NCBI GenBank assembly: GCA_021234155.1
Contig: JAJEKV010000015.1
Coordinates: forward strand, 10,562,101 to 10,626,100
Direction of reading: 5' to 3'
Source of the DNA: Isoetes taiwanensis
Taxonomy: Eukaryota; Streptophyta; Lycopodiopsida; Isoetales; Isoetaceae
DNA length: 64,000 bases
The notes under the pieces are model-generated. The model had not been told where the DNA came from, ran no database searches, and saw only the letters and a list, made by a program, of their open reading frames with translations. Positions within the stretch are counted from its first letter, which is position 1; the number at the start of each line of letters is the position of its first letter. The position numbers were made by a program, and so were the translations under genes. Below are positions 35,440-47,110 of the stretch, one piece after another.

Positions 35440-36360
35440 CCCATCTCTGCTTATGAGCTATGATAGCAAGTAGCTGACCCAAATTTTGTTGATTGCTTAA
35501 CCCAACATATGTTGACGTGACCTGAAACCAAATTTGGAGTCATATGTAAGCAAAGCCAATTATATATAGATACTAATGAATGCATGTGCCAAATTCACCA
35601 CAATGAAAACCTCTGTCGTTTTTGATACAATAATTCTTCAAAAATGAGCTAGAGTCTCTTTGCATTAACAAACCAGTCTCGGCATCATAGATTGTTGCTT
35701 CAGAAACATTTCTATGCAACCCCTATACCAGATCAAAAAGATGGACATCCAAATATATCTATATAACCAAATGCCTATTTTCCTTGGGACTCAACTATAA
35801 GAATAACTCCACGCCATTGTGTTAAAAGACTTACATGAGGGCAAAGGGTACCTCGTGCTTCCTGCCTTTGCAACTGGGTTTACTATACATACAAAGCAAG
35901 ATTGGAGTTCCTAATAGTGGTGCAACAAAAAGTACATCCCATTACGGTGCTATGGTCGCTAGCAGATTCCAAATGCCATATATTTGCTTCTGAAGCTTCA
36001 GTTCTAGAATAGTCTTTTGTTCTTGCAGGGCACTAAAGCTAGCTAAGCACAACCTACAACCTACAATCCAGCAGAGCCAGATGTTTCTGTTACTCCTGCC
36101 ACTGACCGAGCATCTGCATTTATGATATATAACACTCCTTCCAGGAAGATGATTATGCAGACATAATTTTATAGAGAGCTTTTTAGAGAACCTAAAAGCC
36201 TGACGGATGTGAAGGATAGTCATGGTACAGAATTTTAATAGTAGCAGAAAAGGAACTGGCCTTACCCTGGTAGATGGCAAACTGCTCAATTCTGCAATAG
36301 CAACTTGTAGTCTTTGAATCTAGAAAATTTGAATTGTATTACAAAACATGTCAATACTAA
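35440..36360 (-). pseudogene. Exons of an unrecognised gene
   Basis: Minus-strand exon-like frames bordered by plausible GT/AG: IQRLQVAIAELSSLPSTR (donor GTAAGG at about 36266), LEGVLYIINADARSVAGVTE (about 36150-36060), LQEQKTILELKLQKQIYGIW (about 36030-35950), VSEATIYDAETGLLMQRDSS (about 35700-35590) and VTSTYVGLSNQQNLGQLLAI (35523-35440). It looks like a real host gene or a recent relic. I do not recognise the family. Stops between pieces could be introns. Confidence 0.4.
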
Positions 36361-36837
36361 TAAATTTACCAAACCAAACTGGAAGCTCATTTCTCTCTGA
36401 AAAATGACAAATATGACAAACTGGTTTCCTACTGTTAGCATTCAACCAGATTTCAAATAACTGTGGCATGCTTCACTATACTTCAGGTGGACAGTTCAAA
36501 ATTCCTTGTGTCATTAGGGGCCCTGGCGGTGTCGGCAGGCAGCTTAGGGCAGAACATTCTCAACGACTGGAGTCATATTTCCAGTCTGTTCCTGGATTGC
36601 AGATGGTTGCATGCTCCAAGGACTGATGAAAGCTGCAATAAGGAGCGAGAACCCTGTTATTTTATTTGAACAACACAGATGAAATATTGAAGTCGCTAGC
36701 TTCCTTTCCAAGTTTTCCCCTAGTAGTGACGGGGAACCGGAAAGCCACGGGCAAAAATAATTTCGCACCCTTTCATTTTTTTCCCTATATTATAAAAAAA
36801 TGGTTCAAATTATGCTACGTGGCACAATCTAGGCCGT

Positions 36838-37010
36838 TTGATAGGGGCACAACCATAAACAGACAAATCTGGGCCGTCCAGTAGGGGGCAGGGACATTGG
36901 CGCGATCTCGGCCATCGATCGGACGCACAGACCGACTCTGGGCCGTCCAGTAGGGGGCAGAGACATTGGCGCGATCTCGGCCATCGATCGGACGCACAGA
37001 CCGACGCCAC
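36838..37010. repeat. Tandem duplication of a 68-bp unit
   Basis: GGGCCGTCCAGTAGGGGGCA starts two near-identical GC-rich units (about 36870 and 36940), each with GGCCATCGATCGGACGCAC. A shorter related piece precedes them. Confidence 0.85.
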
Positions 37011-37078
37011 GGTTTTATAATATAGGATAGTAAACTATTGTCGCCACGGTTTTATAATATAGGATAGTAAACTATTGT
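37011..37078. repeat. Tandem duplication of a 36-bp unit
   Basis: CGCCACGGTTTTATAATATA followed by GGATAGTAAACTATTGT is repeated twice, directly after the 68-bp duplication. Confidence 0.85.
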
Positions 37079-37440
37079 TGACTGTAGGAATTCCTCGTCC
37101 GACTTTAGCTAATCGCAAGAAAGTATAACTGCCAAAATTTAGAAAGTTTAGCTAAAGGTTAGAAGCTTTTACTCAAATTTTAGTGTACTTTAGCCAAATT
37201 ATCCTACAGCTTTTATATTTATTATGGTCAATTAATATTTAGGTCTTGAATTAGTGCAAAATAGTCAAAAGATAGAAGATTTTTTTTTTTAAATAAACAT
37301 TTAGCCAAACGTAAGAAAGTATAGGTGGCAAAATTTCGAAAGTTTAGCTAAACATTAGAAGCTTTCACCTCAATTTTTGGCATACTTTAGCCAAGTCTAT
37401 TTCACCACTTTGAATATAAAAGTTCCTTAATTTTTTCCCT

Positions 37441-38165
37441 GTGGCCAACCACAAGGCACATGATCCTGAAGGATTTTATGTAGAACTGCTTAAATGGGGT
37501 GGCAGAAAAACATTGTTGATCCTTACATGCTTGCTAAACCAATGTGTTAGGGATGGTTTGCCATTCAACTGGAAATTAAACAGGATGCATCCCATTCACA
37601 AGATGGGAGACAAGAGAATCGCGAGCAATTACAGAATATTTTTGATGGGGAGCGTGTTTTCGAAAATCCTAGGCACACTTTTGAAGAATAAATTGAGTTC
37701 TTGGACTGAATTCTCAAGGCACTGGTCACTTCCGGTCCTAGCCTGGCTGCTTTGATTAATGCTATTTCGAAAGGAGCGGGATAAGTAAGGTTAGTTCATT
37801 ATTTTACTACTTGAAAGAATCCTTGAAAATGGGTATCCGATGACCCAGATATGCGTGTGTACTCGGTAATGATCTCGGAATAACACCCTGTCTGGATACC
37901 AGAGCATAGCAGCACTAGCATCCTGTAGGCAACTAACTACATGCAATACATGTCTCGAACCGTTGCTTCAGGTATTGATTGAGAAAGCAAGAGCACCGAA
38001 CAGACGCCTGTATATAGCTTTCATAGATTTTACAAAAGCATTTGATTCAATGCCCAGGGAAGGGCTAGGCGAAAGAATGGATCGAATTGGGGTTCCAAAT
38101 GAGCTTTGAGGGGCGATATCTCATCTATACTCAGAGGTGCTCATAAAACTGAGGCATGACTGCAT
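37441..38165 (+). pseudogene. LINE reverse transcriptase fragment
   Basis: HDPEGFYVELLKWGGRKTL, then LNRMHPIHKMGDKRIASNYR (37441-37755), then after a gap RLYIAFIDFTKAFDSMPREG (37998-38060) and GAISHLYSEV. These are RT domains 0-4 of a LINE without the catalytic block. The flanking LTR-type sequence begins at about 38165. Confidence 0.85.
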
Positions 38166-38289
38166 GACACAATCTGACTCAAAATCCCTTGATAACACGG
38201 AAGGATTAGTGGAGTCAATACGAGGTCAGTTACCTAAAACTAAAGAATTAGGAACTTGCATCAGGGATGGCAAGTAGGACGTCCGCTAA

Positions 38290-38500
38290 AGAATGAGCTA
38301 TGAAACCATGATCACAGGGTGATCCAGGGAACGGGTTTCAGAAGGGACTAGAGGATGAAACCATGATCACAGGGTGATCCAGGGAACGGGTTTCTGAAGG
38401 GACGAGAAGACAAAACCATGATCACGAGGTGATTTAGGGAAAGGGTTTCAAATGGACTAGATGGTGAAACCATGGTCACCGGGTGAGGGTTTCAAGATAC
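38290..38500 (+). repeat. Minisatellite of about 60-bp units
   Basis: Four diverging copies of GAAACCATGATCACAGGGTG followed by ATCCAGGGAACGGGTTTC. They lie in the 3' internal part of the LTR element whose LTR follows. Confidence 0.8.
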
Positions 38501-38548
38501 ACATACTCCCATGATCCTTGGGGACCAAGGATTTGAAGGGGGGAGGTA

Positions 38549-38915
38549 TGTTACGAACATAGGTTAGGCCCTAAGTCATATGTTATATACATATGTTGGT
38601 CCCTAGGTCATAGGACCATTAAACCTACGGATTAAATGTTTAAGGGACAAGTGGCATAAGGAGACTCCAAGAGTCCATATGCATGCATGCATACACGTGG
38701 CGGCATGGCACAAGAGTAGGTACCCTATATAAGAGATCATAAGAAGGGAGGCGATGGAGAATCGTTCTGGGAACGATTAGAGAACTGCACGATGTTGCAG
38801 TATTGATCCAGGGGATCAACACAAGTCTGGCGTGGGGAGTCCAAGGGACTCGAGGAGTGGGGAATCCAGGGGGTTCATGGTAGCCAAACTTGGCCCCTTC
38901 CATGGCATTGTAACA
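38549..38915 (+). repeat. LTR (3' type) of a small LTR element
   Basis: 367 bp starting TGTTACGAACA and ending TTGTAACA, preceded by the polypurine stretch GAAGGGGGGAGGTA, so it is a 3' LTR. It contains a TATATAAG promoter-like string. A highly similar copy in reverse orientation is at 51254-51627. No coding internal region was found. Confidence 0.85.
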
Positions 38916-39215
38916 TTGAAGTTGCTTCAATCTCTTTAGTGAAAACTTCATTACTCTTCAGTCTGCCTTACGAGGTAAATTTCGGCTCAAATATTTCATC
39001 AGCTTTTGGTTTGCTTTTGATCTTCTGGTGTCAACAATTGGTCGGCACATCATCTTTGGCCCATAACTATGATGTGTTGGTCATTGTTAGGTGTTAGATT
39101 TGCATTCAACAGCTAGTCGGATGTTGATCGGCTCTTTCATTTGTGTGCTCCGCTCCTTTATGGTATCATATGCCTCCACTGTAATAGGAGCCGAATGTCT
39201 TGATGTTCTAATCCA

Positions 39216-40830
39216 GTGGTAGATGCTACTTTTATCCATTGGATCCTCTGTTTTGCTGCAACATTATTATTTAGTTCTACTGCAATAATTCTTGCTCCAT
39301 CTCTAACATTCACTAGCAGTATTGGGGTCCGCCAGGGATGTCCTCTTTCCCCAACATTGTTTGGTCTGTACATTGACCAGTTGGAACCCTGGCTCATGGA
39401 CAATGGGGGTGGCGGGACCCAACTTTTGCATCAGGTCCTCAGGCAACTCATCTATGCAGACGATGTTGACCTCTTAGCTCACACTCCAGAGGATATGCAG
39501 TCTCACCTAGATGCTCTGGATACATTCTGCCAGGCCACAGACATGAACGTTAATCTGGCCAAGACTAAGGTGGTCCTAATCTCATCCTCGCGCCATCCAA
39601 GGCCCCCTTTATTCACTTATCGAGGGCAACAAGTGGAGGTGACACCCACCTACAAGTATCTGGGAGTGGAGTTTCCTTCTACACTATGCTGGGATACTTC
39701 CATAAGATTGTGTGTAGCAGCAGGCTGGAAAGCACCTTATGCAATGCAGAACAATAATCACAGAGCAGAATTATATGATTGCGGACATCAGGCACATCTG
39801 TTCAGGGTATTGGTAGAGCCCGTTCTTTTGTACGGGGTTGAAGTCTGGGGCCCAGTGGTGTCCCTTGCTACTTGGAGCGACTTGGAACAGGTGCAGAAGG
39901 CCTTCTTAGCACGGGCACTCGGAGTGAAATCCACGGTCCCATATCAAATTTTGTTGCAGGAGACAGGTTTCCTGCCACTTCAGCGAGCGGCCCTTGATAG
40001 ACACATCGTCTATTTCCGGAAGGTGGTAAATATGGATGATGATCGTCTACCGCACTTGGCTTATGCAGTGGCAATGGGACCACAATGACTCAAGAATTGT
40101 TGGAAGGATAAAAGAGTGCAGTGGCTAATTCGATGGAATGTCCAGGAGCACATGTGCATCCAGGTAGAAACAGAGGCAGATCGCGACAGCCTGAGATGTT
40201 ATCTTGATGCTTGTTTCTCCAGCAAGCTTTGGGATTCCAGGGCCCTGGAGCAAGTCAAAACAGCACATTACAAGCAGCACATAAATCCCACATTAGAACG
40301 AGGCCCACAGCGCTACCTACGTTCACATCTTCCCATGAAAAAGCGCATGCATATTGCCTCCATTCGCACAGGTGCCCACCATCTCCGGATTGAGATAGGT
40401 CAATGGATTGAGGAGCCACGGCAGGATAGGGTTTGTCAGTGCCGCCAGACGGGAGCTGTTGAGGATGAGTGTCACACTTTCCAGAGCTGCCCGGCATATG
40501 ATCAGATTCGGACACGCTATGCTCAGTTGATTAGACCTGATGAGCTGCTACACATGTTGCTGGGCACGACTTCGGTGCGCTCACTCGGATCATACATTCA
40601 GGAAGTACTGGACTTGAGGGCTCAGATATGCCCCCAGTCAACCATTTAATCATTGTCAGCAGTCTTATTGCTGCCACGGTTTTTCCCTCGAAAACCCTTC
40701 GGGGCGGGGGTTTTTTAATCCGGGCAGTAATGTGACTGCTGCGCTTTTTGTATTGGGTCCCATAGGCCGATTGGTCTCCGTGGACGATAAAAACAATTCT
40801 ATTCTATTCTATTCTATTCTAATACAATTA
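39216..40830 (+). mobile_element. 5'-truncated LINE with (ATTCT)n tail
   Basis: RT block SIGVRQGCPLSPTLFGLYID, catalytic LIYADDVDLLAH, then KYLGVEFPST and a long C-terminal part with CQCRQTGAVEDECHTFQSCP (CCHC-like). One stop (TGA at 40086) interrupts it where the related copy at 56.1-57.4 kb has TGC. The 3' UTR carries a GGGTTTTTTAATCCGGGCAG block and ends with four ATTCT units at about 40797-40820. Confidence 0.92.
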
Positions 40831-43800
40831 TAGGTCTCCCTTGCTTCTTAAAAAGCAGTTCCCTATTTTGTACTTCACATTGCCTTCTAGAAAAGGTAAA
40901 ATGCCTTCTTAGTTAACCATAGAAATATCTCCTCAAAATAGGTGAAGACTCTATTTCAGTTGCTGCATCCATCACCCGGCCCGACCTTTTCTTTAAAATA
41001 ATGATCCTTTTATATAGTATAAGGATTACTATTTATTCTTAAGGTGCTCCCTTATATTAAATAAACACCAAGGGACCTTAAGAATCATATTATATTTCTC
41101 AATGGTTTCTACGTTTTTTGTAGTGCCCCTTTACATATAATCTCGGGTAGCTACTAGAAATATCATTTACATATTAATTTGCCAACCCATTCAATGTGGA
41201 CCACTCCCCCATACTTCCTCCATTACATTTGCAAATGGTTTTTACAAGTTCTTTGTTGGGAAAAAAAGTTTATTCAAAATAGGGGTTTTCTTTTATGTGT
41301 GCTGAACCATTGAGAGTTTATACAAATATAGAGGAAAGGATGTAGCTAAAAATGAAAAGAGAAATAAAGAAACTTATATTATTTTAAGGGCTGATATTAT
41401 TTTATTAGTTTATCTGGTTAAGGGCTTGTTATTTTTAAACCTAACAAACTTTTTAAGAACTTTTTTGGTTTATCTTTTTAAGGCCTTATTATTTTAAAAC
41501 CCACAAATGCGAAGGCAACTAGGAGTTTTTTGTTGGACAGCATCTTGTGTATAAGCTTGAGCTTCCCTGTGCTTGAGGTTGAGCTTGTGCTTGATTCTGG
41601 AACATAAACTTTGATGGTTCATCGGTAGATTGTGGCGAATTAGCCATAAATTGGTTTTATCTGGCTTTCCAGATGTATGCATGGCGGAATTTAGGTCTCT
41701 TTTGGATTAATACAACAAAACAAGATAGAGGAGATCAGCGGGAGATGCTACGTTACTTCCAGAACTTAGCCATGGCTAAAGAAGCCAGAAGACCTGCAAA
41801 AGGCAGCATTGCAAACTATATGCAAACTATTTGCAGTAAGCTTTTTGAGAGTCGCATTCAATATAAGTGGGTTGAGGGCAGGACCCAATATCATATGTCC
41901 AATCGAATGTTGCTAAAGTGGCACGACATAAAGCCCCCTCCTTTCCACCTATAGGGCTCTAATCATTATCACTTTCCTTTTTGTGTTTGGACTTATCTAG
42001 CACACCATTTATATCATATCACAAGTTTCTTGCCTGAGTTCAAAGCATATTAATATTACTGAAAGTTTATGGTGTTTATACACACTATAAAATACTTCAT
42101 ATATAGCTCTTTTTTTATAAATTATCTATTTCAATTGATGAACGTACACATCTGCAAATGCCACTATTAGCAAGCTTACTTTTTCTGGGGTAAAAGGTTT
42201 GCTGCAATTCTAACCTATCCGTGTGGTCTCACACGTCAGCTTAGTTTAATTAGATCGGTTGGATGTTAGAATTTTTTATGAATGGGTAAAAAGACGGATT
42301 CCTTGAGGCTTCAAGATTGTGTTCAATTTTTGTGGCTGCAATAGATATTTGTTTTATGAAATCCTATTTTTGCGAACAAGGTAGACAAGTCTAGTCATCA
42401 TAGTCGAAGCACAGGCATGTTTTGTTATATACCGTGCTTTGTTTTGGTCCCAAGCCCCGATCCTTTTCCATTGGATGGAATCCAAGGTTTTGCAGTATAT
42501 TTTCCATCTGCGGATGTAGTAGAGTGGCATTTGTCCATAGACCATTTTGTCTAGATCACGGTTCTCTGGAGCTTTACAATATGAGTTTCATTTCTAGTTG
42601 TAGCAGAGTTTTGCTTGACCACAAAGTATTTCGACCAGGTCTTGGTTTCTCAGAGCCGGCCAATAACAGGTTTATTTCTTAGTTGTAAGACTTTTCTTCC
42701 TGGGTTTGGATACAGGGCTAGGTCGGTAGGTTTACCTTGCCTCTGCCATAGTTTTCCTTGTCACTTCTTTCATAGTTTCTGAGATACTTTTTGGTGCATT
42801 TGCAATTATCTTTGGTAATTAGCATGGTTTTTATTAACTACAAAAATTTTGATAAGCGTGGCTAAAGCACAGTAAAGTTTTGTGAAGTGAGGTGCGGGTA
42901 GATATCACCTATTGTTCCTTTATCACTATCCAAAGAAAAGTAATTATTTATACCTCCGAGGAGAATATATCTTTTAAATCCATGTGTAAAACCCTCCTCT
43001 ACCAAGCCATGTGTTGGAATAAAGAGTTGTCGTTTATTTCTGATTTGAAAATTGTTTAAACATTGGCTTTTTTTATACTCTGATTCTTGATCTTGAATGG
43101 GATCAATCTAATGCAAGAAGCTTCCAACATTTAGAAATTGGTTGTATGGTATTCATGTCTGTCTAATCAATCTAATGCAAGAAGTTTCCAATATTTAGAA
43201 ATTCTTTGTATAATATTCCTGCCATCATGTGCTCTAGATGAAGCTGCTTTAGCTGTCTGAGGCATAAGCATATTATCAACATAACACAGTTTTCAGCCCA
43301 TGGTTGTCCAGTCCCTTTGCCTTCTACTAGCCATAGCCTCCTTTTCCCACTTTGTTCATTCCAACTTCAATGTTGAAGCAACTAATACCTTGTCTTCAAG
43401 TACCTCATATGTACAAACCTACCCAATACCAACGATGCAAATTCTTCCACGCATATAACTACGTATATTATAGTACATCTAATCTCATCAAGCATCCAAT
43501 AGCTTGCACATAAAGTTCCTTCAAATAACCTTGAGTACTTGCTCTTATCTTGACTTAAGTCCGAGGTATTAGAAGCCCTTTGATTATCATGACAAACAAA
43601 ATGCTCTTCCTAGACCAACAAACAGTTTTAACTTTAATGTCTTGACTTGATATTGCGCACAAAACACCCTTCTATCTGCGCTCCTCCGCCGCCCGCCAGC
43701 CGCCACACGCCCCCTCGCCCCTGCCGCCTACATGCCCGCTTTCGCCGCCTCGCTTGCCTCGCCCCGCCCCCGCTACGCCTACCGCCGCTTTCGGCCTCGC

Positions 43801-43940
43801 CGCTTTACCTACCTACCTACCTAGATAATTGCTCGTTCTGCTCGTAAGATCCATCCGGGTCCATCCGGTCGTCCATCTCTGGGTCTGCCTGCGTGCCTAT
43901 CATGGAACATGGCTCCAAGGAGTAGTCTACAATGAAAGGG
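40831..43940. other. Non-coding interval
   Basis: No gene recognised. A 93-codon plus frame at 41673-41954 (MYAWRNLGLFWINTTKQDRG) has protein-like composition but no homology I can name. 43660-43830 is CCG-rich. Confidence 0.35.
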
Positions 43941-43947
43941 CTAGACA

Positions 43948-44004
43948 AAAGAATAGAATAGATTTTTAGCGTCCACGGAAACCGACTGGCCTATGGGAGG
44001 AAAG
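43948..44004 (-). mobile_element. LINE 3' end fragment, about 55 bp
   Basis: Minus strand: CCATAGGCCAGTCGGTTTCC, then GTGGACGCTAAAAATCTATTC with a short ATTCT tail. It matches the last 50 bp of the LINE at 39.2-40.8 kb, an extreme 5' truncation. Confidence 0.8.
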
Positions 44005-44489
44005 ATATGTAAAATGATATTCTTTGAATGTTGAGTAGGTGTTGTATTAATACCCGTATTTTACATATAAAATACATACAATACGACCTTCGAATTGCAA
44101 CGACGACTCAAACTTGTGCAAACCCCCCTATGCCACTGCCCCTATGCTACCTGTGCAACTGGAAAATAGAGAAAGGAGCATGCACGATTATAACAAGTCT
44201 GAAATGCTGCTGTAACTCAGCATTGCCCACCACGACCATCTCCATCCATATGCTGACTTCCCATAAATAAAACTTCCAAAAATATCTCTATCTATCCATC
44301 CAGGATACCAAACTTATAAAAATGATCTAAATTTTGCTTTCAAATACTCAATAGCTTGGCTTCCTTCCAAAAAAAAACAAAAAATCAAACATAGCAACTT
44401 TCTAGCACATATGGCTTCCAAACCGGACGGTTTTGCCTTTGAGGCTAAGATATAGATAGATAATATCTTATCTTATCTTTATCTATGTT

Positions 44490-44800
44490 CTTATGTTTCG
44501 CGCTTATCCGACCGTCCATTAGAGATCCGACGGCTCACGTGGGTTTGGGACGTATCCTACGGCCCAGATGGCCTGGGAATTTACATATATGATATGCACC
44601 ATGGTCCTACGGTCCAGATTGATCTGATCCTGACCGTCGGTCTGAGATCCGACGGCTCAAGTGGCTTGGGGACACATCCTACGGTCCACGTGGCTTTGGG
44701 AATTATATGTAATAGATCCTACGGCTCATATTGCTTTTATATGGTGAGATCTTGATCGTTGATCGAGTCTAAGATCCTAAGGCTCATATTGAATGCTCGT
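44490..44800 (+). repeat. Degenerate direct repeats (GATCCGACGGCTCA..)
   Basis: Four or five diverged units each containing GATCCGACGGCTC or ATCCTACGG(T/C)C followed by GTGGxTTGGGGAC. Unit length is variable, about 60-90 bp. Confidence 0.6.
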
Positions 44801-44844
44801 TCCTTAAGGAAAGGCTTTTAAAATTTTTTATGTTATTGGGGGAA

Positions 44845-44905
44845 TTCGAACCCTGGTCCTCGACCTCCCAAACCCCCCACTCTAACCACTAGACCAAGCA
44901 TTAAT
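44845..44905 (-). mobile_element. tRNA-derived SINE head
   Basis: Minus strand GCTTGGTCTAGTGGTTAGAG is an RNA polymerase III A-box-like string, and CCAGGGTTCGAATTCCCCC supplies a B box. The body cannot fold as a full tRNA and lacks an acceptor stem, so it is a SINE or tRNA relic rather than a tRNA gene. Confidence 0.6.
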
Positions 44906-45004
44906 TCTATGAAAAATTTATGTTTCACATATACTTAAGGGTAATGTTCTAATTAAGATAAAATAGACTATAATATTCTAGGATGGTTTGAAACTTTCAA
45001 AATG

Positions 45005-45042
45005 TTCCAGAAAGTTCTAAAATGTTCTAGAAATTTCTAGAA
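45005..45042 (+). promoter_or_regulatory. Heat-shock-element array
   Basis: TTCcaGAAagTTC (45005-45017) followed by TTCtaGAAatTTCtaGAA (45025-45042). These are three and four perfectly phased nTTCnnGAAn units, the binding pattern of heat-shock factors. It lies next to the SINE-like sequence and has no adjacent host gene. Confidence 0.5.
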
Positions 45043-45480
45043 TGTAAGGGAATCCAGGAGAATTAAAGGGAATATAAGGAAATTTCATAAATTGTAAGAG
45101 AATCTAGGAAAATATACAAGTCTAATGGAATCTCTTAAAATCTAATTGAATCTAAGGGAATCTTCATAATATCTAAGGGAATCTAAGAAAATCTTGATGA
45201 AATCTTACAGTTTTTTTAAGATTTTGCAAAGAGCGACAATAGAATGTTCTAAAATGTTTCATAATAAAGGTGTACAATATAAATCTTGAAAAAAAAATAT
45301 TCTAGATGCTCAGGGCAAGCGCCTCGGTCTAAAAATAGAAAATGTTTTAAAAATGTTGCACAGATCCAAGATAGATTATTTTAGAAGGTTTTAAATGCTC
45401 ATGGGTAAGCACCTCAATCAAAATAGAAAATTCTAAGAGAATCTAAGAGAATCTAAGAGAATCTCAGTAGAATCGTTGGT
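45043..45480. repeat. Degenerate AATCTAAGGGAATCT repeats
   Basis: Short variants of GGAATCTAAG repeat irregularly, ending in three perfect AATCTAAGAG units at about 45430-45460. No gene. Confidence 0.6.
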
Positions 45481-46623
45481 TATCTAGAGCACTATAGGGC
45501 CTTACACCATAAGAACATGCTAAAACTGAAACAATGCGCCGTAGGACGTATTAATTTTCTTGTATATATATATTTTTTTTTTACGTCATATCACATGGCA
45601 ACATCCTATAAGGACATATGACGATTCCTTAAATATGCCAAGAAAAACGTGTATCTATATAGATAGATAGACAGTACATTTTACGTCATATCACATTCTG
45701 AGCAAGAACCGAGGGCTTAATAAACATGAGATTCTTGACATAGCAGTACCAGAATCAATCAAGCACCAGCACTTAAAATATCTGCTCAAGCATAGTAGTA
45801 CCTGAGCAAGAGCCTAGTGTTTGATAAACATAATCATCTCACTAAATTGCCATGCTTCCTATTATCTCTGAAATTTCTGACCAAAATACCAATGAATCCG
45901 TACTAATTCATATAATTCCACAAATCAGTGAGAGCCTTTACTATCATCCAAATACATAATCCAGATCTTTTTGCTAAAAAGAAAGTGTGGAGAGAAAGGG
46001 AAAATTTCAACTATAAAGAAGACTTAAAAAAATATAGCACTGCAGAAATCTGAAAACTGTCACCATATGCTAAAATTTCACAATCTTGCTCCACCTTATA
46101 GACATCTATGTCTTTTCGATGTGTCTTTTGCCCAATAAGATAAAAACAGCGATAAAATATAAAGAAAGATTCTTCAAGAAATAGAGATTCTCTGTCTTTA
46201 TCTCATGGAACCAGATCATAATGCTTCATAGGAAGCAGAAGAGCAAAATTTACCATGTTAGTGGCTTACCCGAAATGTTTAGCAAACAGCCTTGATGCTG
46301 CTATAGAAATTGTTCTTGCTATAATCTTTCAAATCCACAAACTGCTTCAAGTTTCCCTTATAGCAACGAAAATTAGAAATAAGGGGGCAAGAGATTAGCA
46401 GCAGTTCTGGTGGAGAGAAGGGGGGCGGCCCCTTTCTCATGTCACTGCCCTAGCTGCTGCCTGTGCCAAGAAAAGCCATCCCCGCCTCTTGAGTAGATGG
46501 TTTGTTTTTTAACGCCCAGCTCATATCTCAAGAATATCCTTTGAATCTGCTCCACTTGGTTCCACAACTTTGCCGAGATGCTCGATCCCTAAACTAGCAC
46601 GCCACATAAGACAACCTTTTGTA
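45481..46623. other. Non-coding interval
   Basis: AT-rich with no gene. TTTTACGTCATATCACAT occurs twice (about 45579 and 45677). Confidence 0.4.
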
Positions 46624-47110
46624 CTAATGTTTTGAACAAGATTCTCTTAAGCCCCCAATCATGTAGAGCAGCCTTAGTGCACTTGGTAAGCATGCCATAT
46701 AGCGCCTGTTTGCTCCCTGTAGCCCCCTATTGACACATGCTTTCCAATAATAATTTGAACTAAAGTCAATTCCCAAATATTTGTAACTGTCAACAGTCTC
46801 CAACTCTGGCCCTTTATATGTGAACATTGACATGTCTTGTTCCGAAGATCATAATGGTCATCTTTGTTATGTTGACTTCCATGCCTCTTATATTACAGAA
46901 AGATCCCAGGATATCTAGATGACTCTGCAGCATGCTTCTTTTACTTGGGATCATAGCTACATTGTCAGCGTACAGGAGCAGTTGGATTACAAAAGTATGT
47001 AGTATAGTATCCAGCAAGGAAGTGATCCTAGCCATTCATCTAATTCATCGATGAACAAATCAAACAGTGTAGGGGAGAATGGACATCCCTGGCACATGCC
47101 AATGGTGCTT
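46624..47110 (-). pseudogene. LINE reverse transcriptase fragment, diverged family
   Basis: From 47110: GMCQGCPFSPTLFDLFIDEL, then LLLYADNVAMIPS (active site YADD changed to YADN), MEVNITKMTIMIF and DSYKYLGIDFSS. It is the same RT architecture as the 39.2-kb LINE but an older, divergent copy. The active-site loss and frame breaks make it dead. Confidence 0.88.

Noticed and set aside
40795-40822. Independent ATTCT microsatellite
   Set aside because: It sits exactly at the LINE 3' end and related tails occur at the two other copies.
37441-40830. One single LINE split by an LTR element
   Set aside because: The RT piece ending at about 38165 and the one starting at 39216 overlap in RT content (both include the segment before the RQGCPLSP block), so they are probably two copies.
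43660-43830. CCG-rich plus-strand frame (66 codons)
   Set aside because: Low-complexity Pro/Arg translation of a simple repeat, no start context or homologue.
44845-44905. tRNA gene
   Set aside because: A and B boxes are present, but acceptor and anticodon stems do not form.
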